41,420 bases of DNA. Source: Thermomucor indicae-seudaticae (lineage: Eukaryota > Mucoromycota > Mucoromycetes > Mucorales > Lichtheimiaceae). Positions 32,313 to 41,420 of the stretch are shown piece by piece; position 1 is the stretch's first letter, and each line of letters starts with the position of its first letter. The DNA is taken from the NCBI GenBank assembly GCA_000787465.1, contig JSYX01000242.1, positions 1 to 41,420 of the forward strand. The letters are read 5' to 3'. Position numbers and translations under genes: made by a program. The notes under the pieces are model-generated. The model saw only the letters and a list, made by a program, of their open reading frames with translations. It was not told the origin of the DNA and made no database searches.

Positions 32313-34260
32313 ATGACTTCTCTTTCCATTGTAAAAAAGAAGTGTCCGTTACGTCTTGTACTTGACGAACCAGTCGCGTATCTGGGCAATATTTCGGGAA
32401 CGATTCTTGTACGAGGGGATGTAATTGTTAATTTACCAAAGGACACACCTATCCAGGGTCCCATTGAGCTGATCTTTGAAGGTATTCAACGATATTATCC
32501 TTGGTCAGGTGAGAATGACAGCCCATCCGTTTTGTTATTATCATCTCTGACTTCCCATGTATATAGAAATCATGCCAAATCGACCCATTGGGAAGCCCAT
32601 CGAAACCAAGCTCCATGTGATTGAACTTTCACTCTTGCCTCCCAATTCACAAGGCATCATGCCAGCCGGCATCCAGCGTTTTCCATTCGAATTTCCATTG
32701 CCTGGTTCTTTACCTACTACAATATCTATTCCTGATCGTCTCGACATCTTTTACCGTCTGACAGCCACCATACGCCGCCGATCATCATCCGAAGACCCAT
32801 CCTGGTCTTCTTCTTTTCTGGACTGGGCGGCCCGCTTAGGCAAGAAACAAAAACTGGTTGCCACCGCCAATCTTCGTCTGGTACGCGCTATCGAGCCAAT
32901 ACCAAGCCTGACCACCTCATTCAGCGTACCACCGCCTGAAGCAGAAGAACAACGACCTGCCCTTCGCACCACGACTTCAGAAGGCCTCAATGATGGCACC
33001 AGTAGCGATCCACTTGACCGACGAACAAGCCTGGATCGATACTATGCCATTGACCATGACCACGACGAGCCACCGAGCAATAATAATAACAGCTTATTAC
33101 ATGGGTTGGCCTTGGACGAGCAGCACGATCGCTTGGCGTACTCGATGGCGGGTCGTACAATTGACAATTACGGCAGGCCAGCGCAAGACTTGGAATACGG
33201 TGTACGATACCGGATGAGCATTGATCGTACTGCGATTGCTATTGGCACGAGTCTGGGAGTCGAGGTGATGCTGGAGCCGTTGACAGAAAACATCCGGATC
33301 CGGTCGATCACGGCCAAGATATGCGAGACGCGGGATTACACAATGAAGGTGCCTGGTGATTATGGCGGAGTCAAGGGACAGCCGGAGACGCTTAAAACGA
33401 GCGAGACGGTCGGCATGGTGCTCAAGTGGGCTTATGGGTATCCGACCGAACACGACGCAAGCAGTAGCAGTAGTGGCGAGGGGAAACAGCAAAAGGGCAA
33501 GGCGCCTGTCCAGGTGCTAAGTCGTCGGTATCGCCATCGTCGGTGTTCCTGGGTGGATTCTGCGGATGATCGACGGAAGTTTCAGGGCGAGGCACAAGAA
33601 GGACATCCAAGTGGGGATATGCTAATAGAAGAAGAAGAGGAGGACGACGGCAGCTGGTCTGATGGCGAGTTGGTGAATCTAAAAAACTTGGATCAACCTG
33701 TTCAAGTGGGTGAATACTTTGAAGGACGCTTTGTGATGCCTGTGCCTACGTGTGACCACCTCCTGCATCCTTCAATGATGCATGAAAAGAGTATCACAAT
33801 CCGACACTGGCTTGAACTAGCCGTCAGTCTCGAATACAACAAGACAAAACTGTTCAAGATCACATTGGCTTCTCCTGTTCGGATGCTCGACTGTCGACTA
33901 GTCGATCAAAAGATCTTGCTGCCACCTCCACCGAGCTATAACGCGACAGCGAGCTCCTCCTCCTCGTCGTCGGCGGCGGCTACTGCAAACTCGACCACGT
34001 TCTGGGTTCAGCGATGGCATATCACTCAGGATGCTATGTGGGGCGCCTGCGACCACCCATGTCCGTGCCAGATCAAGCGACTGAACAAGAAGAAAAAGTT
34101 CTCCGCAACTCCTTCTTCGGGTTCTGGTACCCCCGGCAACAACACAACCCTCCCCTTCCTTGCATGCAGCCCGAATGGGGTCCTCCACCTCAATACTCGG
34201 AGATCTAATCTTCCCTCCTATTTTCATACCCCATCCACGCTAACAAACTCCTTTCTATGA
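32313..34260 (+). CDS. Arrestin-domain (ART/alpha-arrestin) protein
   Basis: Alpha-arrestin-like adaptor; such proteins bring the Rsp5/NEDD4 ubiquitin ligase to membrane transporters for endocytosis. Two exons, 32313-32508 and 32567-34260; 629 aa if read to this stop. The arrestin_N part opens with LRLVLDEPVAYLGNISGTILVRG and PIELIFEGIQRYY; the arrestin_C part runs from YGVRYRMSIDRTAIAIG to ASPVRMLDCRLVD. Between them are acidic (EEEEEDDGSWSDGE) and low-complexity regions. LPPPPSY after the fold is a PPxY ligand for WW domains. From about residue 555 the frame looks wrong (odd composition), while the overlapping frame 34014-34208 ends PPPQYSEI, a second typical PPxY terminus. A frameshift or base error is therefore suspected near 33990-34080; no GT-AG splice clearly repairs it. 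Start and fold are secure, the C-terminus is not. Confidence 0.85.
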
Positions 34261-34401
34261 AGCTCTCTATATGTGTGTAATCTAATAAGCTCCTTTTCAT
34301 TTCGCTCCGCTTGTTTCTATGTACTCCTAGCTTTTTTAAAAGGCATATAAGAATAAGAAGTGTTTGCAATCTTTATTCTTACCGTCTTTCTCTTTTGTAC
34401 G

Positions 34402-34635
34402 ATGCTTGTCTCCAAGACCTTGCTTGCTGTAGCCTTTGTCATCTCCTGCGTCTCGGCCTTTGAAAGCAAACGCATGAACATGGAGCCCGCACGACTTTTG
34501 GAAGCTCGACAAGACTGTAACTTTGCTTGCACGGATAACTGCGCAGACCGTTGTAATCGATCTGGAGTATCCAAAGTCCTGTATCCTGCCTGCATTCATG
34601 GCACTTGCTATTGCGGTTACAGCCCAGACATTTAA
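34402..34635 (+). CDS. Small secreted cysteine-rich peptide, defensin-like spacing
   Basis: 77 aa, single exon, with a signal peptide (MLVSKTLLAVAFVISCVSA, cut near residue 19) and a short possible propeptide (to about residue 37, before QDC). The mature part has seven cysteines in the order C-x3-C-x3-C-x3-C-x12-C-x4-C-x-C. The C-x3-C, the G-x-C and the final C-x-C are the elements seen in cysteine-stabilised alpha-beta (defensin-like) folds, but one cysteine is unpaired and the spacing is not a clear match. A role as an antimicrobial or effector-type peptide is only inferred. TATA-like TATAAG lies at about 34346. The upstream in-frame ATG at 34360 would add 14 hydrophobic residues and is less likely. 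Confidence 0.68.
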   Translation: MLVSKTLLAVAFVISCVSAFESKRMNMEPARLLEARQDCNFACTDNCADRCNRSGVSKVLYPACIHGTCYCGYSPDI

Positions 34636-34724
34636 TCAATCACTGCCAAAAATTTTCTGTTCCAACTTCTCTTTCTGCATCAAATTTTTCCAAGTTGTTG
34701 TTTTCACGAGTTTGTCGATCTACC

Positions 34725-36126
34725 ATGACCAAGGTACATGGCACCTTGTGTGCTTTTTTCAAATAATAATAGTAATAAAACGGTTGAAAACAACAACAAA
34801 AACTCCAGGTTATTGGCACACATAGCGGGCATTTTCATTGGTAAAAAAATTACTCTTTGGGTGAATCGAGTGGATCTGTTTGTTGATGAGCGTCAGACAG
34901 TGACGAAGCCTTGGCCGTGTGGATGCTGAAACAGACACCAGAGTTTCGTGGTGCTAGTTTAGTTCGTACCCGTGATCCTGCCAAACTAGCCAATTGTGAT
35001 GTCATTGTTGATGTCGGTGGTGAATACGATCCAACGCGTCATCGCTACGATCATCACCAGGTAAAACCTATCGCGCGCCTATGGAGGAGAACTCAGCAAT
35101 GATAACGGGAAAAAAGCGTGGGTTCTGTGAGACATTTGACGACAAGCACAAGACGAAGTTGAGTTCGGCTGGTTTGGTCTATAAACACTTTGGACGCGAG
35201 GTCATCCTCAGTCTTCTTGCCAAATCTCAAGTTGACGAAGACGTTGAAAAGATCTACGAGAAGACATACAATGCAAGTGTTTTGGGAGGGTCCATGTGGA
35301 GGAAAAGACTGATCTTGTAGGAATATAGGATTTTATCGAGGCGCTCGATGCACATGATAATGGTATCAGTGCGTACCCCAGTACGATTACTCCCTTATTT
35401 AAAGAAAGCCCCACGAGTTTACCACACCGTGTGGGTCGCAAGAACCCTGCTTGGCATGAAAGCTTGACGGATCCAGAAATCGATGTAAGGACAAAGAATA
35501 GTTAAATGTACGGATTTGATTCAAATATCGGGAGATAGGCTCGTTTCGTTGAGGCTTCTGATATGGCAGGATCGGAATTGGCAGAGTATATTCAAAGGAT
35601 GGCATCGGATTGGTTGCCTGCACGTTCGATTGTTGTAGAAGCCCTGGAGAAACGCGACCAGGTGCACCCGTCCGGCCAGGTTATTGCCCTGGAACGTCCA
35701 TGCCCCTGGAAGGAGCACTTGACGGAACTGGAAAAGGAGCGTGGCCTGGACTCGGAGGATAAGAGAATCTTGTATGTCCTCTACCCCGAATCATCACCAG
35801 AAGGCAACTGGCGTATTCAATGCGTACCGACGCGTCCAGAAGGCTTTGAGAACCGCAAGAGCTTGCCTGAAAGGTACTTGAAAGATGGAGAAAAGGGAGA
35901 GGAGAGATATTTATTATGGGTATATAGCTGGAGAGGTCACCGTGATGAGGAGTTGAGTCAGATTGCCAAGGTGGATGGATGTATCTTTGTGCACGCCAGT
36001 GGGTAAGTCCCTGACAGTTTCTCCCAAGTTGAATAAATTCTAATGGTTTTTGCTCACAGATTCACGGGCGGAAACAAAACGCGTCATGGTGTCTATGAGA
36101 TGGCTCGTCTTGCCATGGAGATGTAG
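34725..36126 (+). CDS. MYG1: MYG1-family exonuclease (UPF0160)
   Basis: DHH-like 3'-5' RNA exonuclease of nucleus and mitochondria (human MYG1, yeast YER156C). Seven exons: 34725-34733, 34809-34840, 34901-35060, 35117-35272, 35329-35484, 35539-36002, 36060-36126; 347 aa. Exon 1 encodes only MTK; the motif GTHSGHFHCDEALA is then built from exons 2 and 3, which proves the splicing. Further signatures: RTRDPAKL, CDVIVDVGGEYDP, the DHH motif in RYDHHQ, TKLSSAGLVYKHFG, AHDNGIS, CPWKEHL, WRIQCVP, and CIFVHASGFTGGNKTR at the end. No mitochondrial presequence is visible at the chosen start, so another start could make a longer form. The fourth intron has a GC donor. Confidence 0.94.
35273..35328 (+). 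other. GC-AG intron in MYG1
   Basis: Donor ACAAT|GCAAGT, acceptor ATATAG, 56 nt. It joins KTYN to DFIEALDAHDNGIS in phase 0, as the family requires. The GT four bases downstream gives phase 1 and a wrong frame. Confidence 0.82.
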
Positions 36127-36616
36127 ATTACTTCAGCCAATAAACATATTTCTCACAAAAAGATGGATTGACGATACAACAAGATCATTTTTCATTTAAA
36201 GAGTAAAAAAGAAGAGAGTAAATTTCAAAAAGTACTCGCTCATATACAGTATTGCACGTTACTACTGCAAACTTAAAACACAAAATAAATAAAAAAGGTA
36301 TCGACCAGTTGATAGCTGGCTATCAACCCGATAAGAAAGAAATCATTCTACCGTAAGAAACTTAGAAGGTAAACAATTATGCAAGCAGTTAATCAACTGC
36401 TTGTAAAAGTTAGAAAAAAGAAAAAAAAAGGGGATTTTTGGGGCGTATAAAAGGCGGTCGAACAAGGGCGACTACCAAGAATAAGTAAGAAAAAGTCTAC
36501 TAGGCGTACGGAAGAGTGGGTATTAGAGAGGTAGAGAAGTTGTCTTGATCGGGCATGCGATATATGTATAGGATGGGTAAAAAGGAAAAGGAGTATCGAG
36601 GAGAGAGAGGTTTGTT
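36127..36616. other. Convergent 3' region with two hairpins
   Basis: About 490 nt between the convergent MYG1 and bHLH genes, AT-rich with A-tracts. Two inverted repeats stand out: 36299-36333 (TATCG..GTTGATAG / CTATCAAC..CGATA) and 36382-36403 (CAAGCAGTT / AACTGCTTG, 4-nt loop). No ORF or RNA gene was recognised. Confidence 0.6.
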
Positions 36617-37751
36617 TTACATGGCGCCCATTTGATACATCCGGTCGAGCGCTTGCTTCTGAAGCACAGATTCTTGGAATCTACAGATATTCACAGTCAG
36701 TTAACACATTTCTTTTTGCTTAAAATGCTCTTCTGCTTACTTTCTCAGTTGTTCATTTTCATGAACCAACCGTTCCAATTCTGCAAGTAATGCTCCTTGT
36801 GTGCTCTTCAAGTGCTGCAAATGCTGGACAGCTACAAGACGAGGGTAAGCAAATGAAGAACTAACAAATAAATGAGAGGGAGACGTACTTCGATGAAGCA
36901 AAGCAGCCTTGCTCATCTTTTTGTTGACACAGCCCGGCAAATGCTGACGCAGCTCATCGAACCCATCCTTGATCTGTGCACGACGTTTCTGCTCGGACTG
37001 GATATGAATCTGACGACGCAACTCAGCGGCGGAAATGCTATCCATGTCCTCTTCCTGTTCCGACGACGACGACGTGTTGTTACCGGTCGTGCCACCACCA
37101 TTATTATTCTCGTCAGTCTCATCGCTACTGCTAGTACTACTAGAGCGTTGTTGCTGAGTTGTCCGTCTTCGCTTCTTGCTGTTGGACGATCCATTCTCAT
37201 AAGTCTCTTTCGAGTACTGATGGAACTCGGGCAAGAAGGATTCAGGTAACTTGCTGACCTGGGCAATCTTCTCCGAAATAGCATGTGCAGTCGATGCTGC
37301 TGCCGGTGGTTTTCCTCCCGGTGACATGGACGGCGCAGACGACGAAGTCGGCGAACACGAAACCAGGGGCGGCGTCGCTGCAGGTGGAGAAAGACGGCCC
37401 TGATGGTGAACAGAGTGCACCGACTCGGCGGGACTCGAAGGCAAAAACTGTTGATGATCCAACGTCATGAGTCCAGTCGGAATACCACCACTCGGAGTCT
37501 GAGGCTGATGAGGATGATGGAACGGAATGGCAAGGGGCATAGTCCCCAACGACATCACCGCCGGATCGCAGCCCATGTACCCATACCCTTCAGACAAAGA
37601 AGTTTGTCGTCAAGTGACGTCATTCGACGTGGTTTTATTTTAACTTACCAGTCGTACTAGGATAAAGCTGCGCGTCAAAAGACTCGAGCTTAGGTGCGTC
37701 GGCGTAGGTTGTAGGCATGATGTATTCGTCAAAACCAAAGTCGGATTCCAT
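36617..37751 (-). CDS. bHLH-leucine-zipper transcription factor
   Basis: DNA-binding regulator. Exons, in transcript order: 37751-37649, 37587-36889, 36831-36741, 36680-36617; 318 aa. The N-terminal 190 residues are Pro/Ser-rich and probably disordered, with an acidic start (ESDFGFDEY) that could be an activation region. A basic KKRRR stretch follows, then acidic SEQEEDMDS. The bHLH is RRQIHIQSEQKRRAQIKDGFDELRQ-type: the basic region has His, Glu and two Arg in the H-x3-E-x-K-R-R order that recognises E-boxes (CANNTG). Helix 2 spans intron 2 (KAALLHR|TVQHLQHL). A short heptad/zipper (LLAELERLVHENEQLR) follows, crossing intron 3. It resembles the Max/Mlx-like group; targets are unknown. The start at 37751 has a long leader with an upstream open frame. 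Confidence 0.9.
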
Positions 37752-39618
37752 GACTAAGATGCAAGAATGAGGTAGCAAAGATGTGTAATGTGTGACGCTG
37801 AGGTGTAGAGAGGAAGATGATCGTTGAGTTCGAGTTGCGGTTTTTTTGTGGAAGTACTGAACCAACGATGTAGGTAAAGAAGCTCTGTTTGTCTGCTAAA
37901 GAGAGTGAACGAAGGAAGCTTTCTGTAGGGAATGTATGGGGAGAAAGTGAGCGTCTAAAGGATAGTAGGCGGAGGAGGAAGGCGTGAGGGACGAATATGT
38001 AGCGGGTGAAAGAGAAGTAAAGGAAAAAAAGAAAGCTAAAGGCAAGCGATGAAGTGAAGACCGTTTTCCCCTCCTTGGGGTCGCACAGGCCTTCCCTCTT
38101 TCTTTGAACACCCACGCCTCTTTCTTACCTACCCACCATCCCTTTTGCACACACATGTCGAGAGGGAGTGATATGCCATATTCAACCTCTTCGGTTAGCA
38201 GTAGAATTTTAACTCTACACCTTGCCTTTTCATCCCATCTCTACTGACAACGGTAATAAAGATGAAAATTTTATCAAGGTTCAAAGGGGAACTCCATCGG
38301 AGGAAATAATATCGCTCGCTTGCTCGTTCGTTCGTCAAGTCCGCCCCGCCACTGCTTCTGATGCGAATTCTTTCATTCTCAAAGCAAGGGCAAGTACTGT
38401 TCCTGATCAAGGGAGACTGCGTTTTGCAGGTTGATCTACGTTATATACCAGTTGTTTCTTCCCAAACTGACAGGTTTATTATGGCACGACGCTCGAGTAG
38501 AACCTTTTATTGTTTATGTGTAACCTTGCTACAGGTGCAGCTAAAAAAGAGCCTTCTTCTCCACGCACCCATGACTTTCAGTAGCGTGTGTCCATGCATC
38601 TTGTTGTAATACAGGTTTTTACGCGGGCCTCTCTCTCTCTCTTTTTGTAGCTCAGATAATGCAATGTCTAAACCTTGAACTGTCAGTCCGCAGCCTTGTC
38701 CGAAACCTTGTTTCCGCATGTTTGTAAATGAACGACAATCGTTGCCTAGTCACAGTCCTTGCGTTTACACTAAAGGTGGTTTGTATCGATATCTTCTATT
38801 TCTTTTTTTACTTTACAGCAATCCAAGTCGCAAATAGATTGGATCGACTCATCTTGAGTCTCTTTGATGGATCTGGATACCATGCGGTCCGGAAACTCTA
38901 TCGTTGCGCGATGAAAGAGGGGAAAAACTTGATTGGGAGCTGGTGATGAAACCCGACTTGTGGCGCCCAGCCCTATTCAACTTTTTGTTGCCTCCATATC
39001 CCATGTCCTCGTGCAAGGAACATTTATTATGATGTTTGCTTTCGTCGAAAGCTGGACAAGGAGACGTGTTACGGAATAACGGGTCTGTCCTCGTAGGGCG
39101 TAGATGTCGCTGATTTCTAGCAGTCTTTGTAGCTCCGTTGACCCTCTGATAGCACCTCAATGATCGTTATTCTTATTTAAGGACCAACGTTGGTGCAGAT
39201 CATAGCTCATTACATGTCTGTTTGTATCCATGGTTGACCATAAGCTCCTTGCCGCTCCTACCGCTTTCTGTTGTACGTTCGGCTTGCGCTATTTGATCCG
39301 AGCAGTGAATGCTTACTGAGTACACTAATAATCTCCACTTCTTTTTGGTGCTATACCCGGGTAGTTTAAGCAAGTTTCTGGGGACACAATGCACCATGTG
39401 ACTAACTGCGCTCGCCGTTGGACACGACAACCAGAGATCAACCAAAGATAAGCTGAAAAAGCAGACGCTCTAGACTCTCCAGTTAACGTCAGCGCATATA
39501 TAGTCAAACTTCCTTATGTTTTCAGAGCATAAAAGCAGCTGTCCTTTAACCAAGGTTCATGGAGATCGTTATTAACCGTTAACGAAGTATGATATGTACA
39601 ACATGTATAATGCAAATT
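37752..39618. other. Long intergenic region, no gene supported
   Basis: About 1.9 kb between two minus-strand genes. The left 450 nt is a purine-rich (plus strand) leader and promoter of the bHLH gene, with repeated GGAAGG/GAAAG blocks. GCTCGCTTGCTCGTTCGTTCGTC near 38313-38335 is a short simple repeat, and TCTCTCTCTCTC lies at about 38630. ORFs such as 38728-38946 and 39160-38849 resemble nothing. Confidence 0.5.
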
Positions 39619-41121
39619 TCACGATGATGACCTTGGTATAAACTCGATGGGTGCGCCTTTAGTTTCTGTTCTTCCTGTCCATGACCAGACACCGCTAGGC
39701 AGATCGATAGTTTCACTGGGGTCACCACCGCGCATTTCAAAATGGCGCACAAGTTTAATGACTGTTAGAGCCATCATCTGTCGACTGAGTCGACTGGCCT
39801 GACAAGCCCGTCGACCGATACCAAATGCCATATGTTCTTCCCGATTCTTTTTGTCGTTGTTGGAATAATAATGATCCATGAATCTCTGTGGATCGAATAC
39901 GTCCGGTTCCGTGTAACATGCTGGATCAAAGTGAATGCGATCCAAGTTGACAACCAGCTGGCTTCCTTCGTCGACGCGGTATCCTTCAAGCTCATGGTCG
40001 ACGCGTGAAGTATGAGCAAACAGACGACACGGTGGGTTATAGCGCAGTGATTCGGCCACAAAGCTTTGGGCAAGTGCTTCTAGGCGCCGCTCGTCTTTTT
40101 GGAGTAGCAACAACCGTTGCTGTAGCTCTGGCATGCTCGCCAATCGCTGAATCAACGTAAACAGCGCAGAAGAAAGAAATTGGTACCCGTGCAAAATGAG
40201 ATGCACCACGTTGGCAGAAACTTCATCTGCTGTTGCTTGTACAGGTTCTGGATCGTTTTTCGAAGGTTCCATATGACTTAGAGAATCTGCTATTGTTCCC
40301 TTTTCTGCCGGTCTTTCCAAGACGATGTCAAGCATTTGGTTCCGTAACCTTGTGACGGAATGCGTACCGTGCCATAGCATGGCGATGGTCTTGGCCACGG
40401 CCAGGAACGGGCTAAAACGGAAATACCACTTGGATTGCTGGATCGCCTGTGCCTCCTGACACGCCTGCATGAGCGTCCTGAGCATAGCTGGTTCACGTTC
40501 CCCAATGGCCACGCGCACGCTGATGGTCATGGCTATCCGGTCTACAATGCCACGCAAGTCGTCGGTAGACACGACAACGCTTGATCCCTCTTGCTTCTTC
40601 TGGAACAAGAGCCGCTCAGTGCATTGACATAGCTGCTCAGCCAACTCCCTCAGGATCGGTTCCCAGTTGCTGCTGTTTAATGCTTTATGAATGGCTCGTC
40701 GCAGACGCTGCCAAGGTAACGCAAATGGTGCCGCAATGACTGTCTTTCCTACGTCGGTCATGACCATTTCCACAGGATCATGAATTAAAGATGGCCGAGA
40801 CGAGTTATATTGCTCCATATCCACGAATGCTTTGTGAACTAGCGCCGCATCGTTCATGACCAGCACGCGTTTTTGAATAAGCTTGACAGAATAAAACTTG
40901 CTGTTAGCGAGTTCAATGTACCATGCTGTCAGAGCACGGTAGCCATGCATGCGAAATGCTTCGTAGCCGTTCCAAAAGAAAGGCAATCCTTTGGGACTTG
41001 GTGGCCATGGCTTCTTGGGGCTTCCATCCTGGTTCTTGCCATCCCGCATATACGCCTGTACTAGGCCTGACAGCACATATGATGCAGCAATTGAAACAAG
41101 CACTGATACAGCAGAGCCCAT
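39619..41121 (-). CDS. Cytochrome P450 monooxygenase, intronless, divergent motifs
   Basis: Heme-thiolate monooxygenase of the microsomal type; family number not assignable by eye. Single exon, 500 aa; start at 41121 (MGSAVSVLV), since upstream in-frame residues are unlike an N-terminus. A weak N-terminal anchor (about 3-22) precedes the proline hinge (PWPPSPKGLPFFWN). The helix C motif WQRLRRAIHKAL is present. The K-helix ExxR is ESLR in FVAESLRYNPP, the PERF-type motif is FDPQRFM, and the heme loop reads FGIGRRACQA, with the axial Cys but Ala where the usual consensus has Gly. The I-helix lacks the usual (A/G)GxxT oxygen-activation motif; the aligned segment is LILHGYQFLSS. It could be a P450 with unusual chemistry or a weakly active one. 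Absence of introns contrasts with its neighbours. Confidence 0.93.
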   Translation of the reverse strand: MGSAVSVLVSIAASYVLSGLVQAYMRDGKNQDGSPKKPWPPSPKGLPFFWNGYEAFRMHGYRALTAWYIELANSKFYSVKLIQKRVLVMNDAALVHKAFVDMEQYNSSRPSLIHDPVEMVMTDVGKTVIAAPFALPWQRLRRAIHKALNSSNWEPILRELAEQLCQCTERLLFQKKQEGSSVVVSTDDLRGIVDRIAMTISVRVAIGEREPAMLRTLMQACQEAQAIQQSKWYFRFSPFLAVAKTIAMLWHGTHSVTRLRNQMLDIVLERPAEKGTIADSLSHMEPSKNDPEPVQATADEVSANVVHLILHGYQFLSSALFTLIQRLASMPELQQRLLLLQKDERRLEALAQSFVAESLRYNPPCRLFAHTSRVDHELEGYRVDEGSQLVVNLDRIHFDPACYTEPDVFDPQRFMDHYYSNNDKKNREEHMAFGIGRRACQASRLSRQMMALTVIKLVRHFEMRGGDPSETIDLPSGVWSWTGRTETKGAPIEFIPRSSS

Positions 41122-41420
41122 TGCTTTTTTTTGTGTTTGAGATACAGGAAAAAAGAGAAAGATAAGCTTTGGGAGTGTGTGTGTATGTCTGTGATTTATT
41201 GCCAAAACCCGAAAATGGACCAAATTGCCATTTACGTTACTTCTAGTGTGGCACACGGTTAAAACGGTTATCCATGCTCGATTCTAGCAGCAATAACGTG
41301 CATGTTTATTACCCAAGTTTTGATCCATGAAAAAGATATATCTGCTGTATTGCTCGGACGAAGCTGTTTTCTTGGAAGATGTCTGAGAATCGATCTTCTC
41401 TGTGGTATTATAAAAGGAAA
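41122..41420. promoter_or_regulatory. Upstream region of P450; TATA box pointing outward
   Basis: Contains the P450 promoter. TATAAAA at 41409-41415 on the plus strand points right and suggests that another gene begins just beyond the window, divergent from the P450. No coding part of it is visible. Confidence 0.4.

Noticed and set aside
36872..37249. 125-codon plus-strand ORF
   Set aside because: Antisense shadow of the bHLH exon.

Overview
This window is from a nuclear genome of a filamentous or early-diverging fungus, most likely Mucoromycota (Mucor/Rhizopus/Lichtheimia-like). The reasons are dense protein genes with many short introns (about 48-92 nt), a gene set that includes a COP9 signalosome subunit, a STIMATE-type protein and a TBC1D20-like RabGAP, and one intron that looks like a textbook U12 (minor spliceosome) AT-AC intron. 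No rRNA, tRNA, CRISPR or bacterial-type operon was seen. All gene models were made by hand from splice sites and protein-family resemblance; no database search was possible.

Layout. 0.5-5.3 kb: a small membrane/secreted protein, an HSL-type alpha/beta hydrolase, a STIMATE-family membrane protein, and on the minus strand a type I membrane protein with a PPxY tail. 6.7-13.3 kb, minus strand: mitochondrial pyruvate dehydrogenase kinase, the tRNA deaminase subunit Tad3, an unrecognised gene, and the GPI-transamidase subunit PIG-T/Gpi16. 13.4-19.7 kb, plus strand: a TBC1D20/Gyp8-like RabGAP (divergent from PIG-T across 94 bp), an N-myristoylatable methyltransferase and COP9 signalosome subunit 3. 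19.8-24.5 kb, minus strand: a universal-stress-domain protein and a secreted GH31 alpha-glucosidase.

24.5-27.7 kb is a gene-poor spacer with an unresolved ORF group, an 18-bp hairpin and degenerate ORFs that may be transposon debris. 27.7-30.9 kb, plus strand: a second GH31 alpha-glucosidase, head-to-head with the first, whose intron pattern differs. 30.9-32.3 kb: a spacer with a repeated ATTCAAGGAT motif. 32.3-36.1 kb, plus strand: an arrestin-domain protein, a small secreted cysteine-rich peptide and the MYG1 nuclease. 36.6-41.1 kb, minus strand: a bHLH-zip transcription factor and an intronless cytochrome P450.

Most genes are unrelated housekeeping functions. The functional grouping that stands out is the inverted pair of secreted alpha-glucosidases, probably acting on maltose or starch-derived sugars. 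The most notable sequence features are the AT-AC intron, three GC-AG introns, the discordant introns of the GH31 paralogs, the apparent frameshift at the arrestin C-terminus, the defensin-like peptide and the P450 with altered I-helix and heme motifs.
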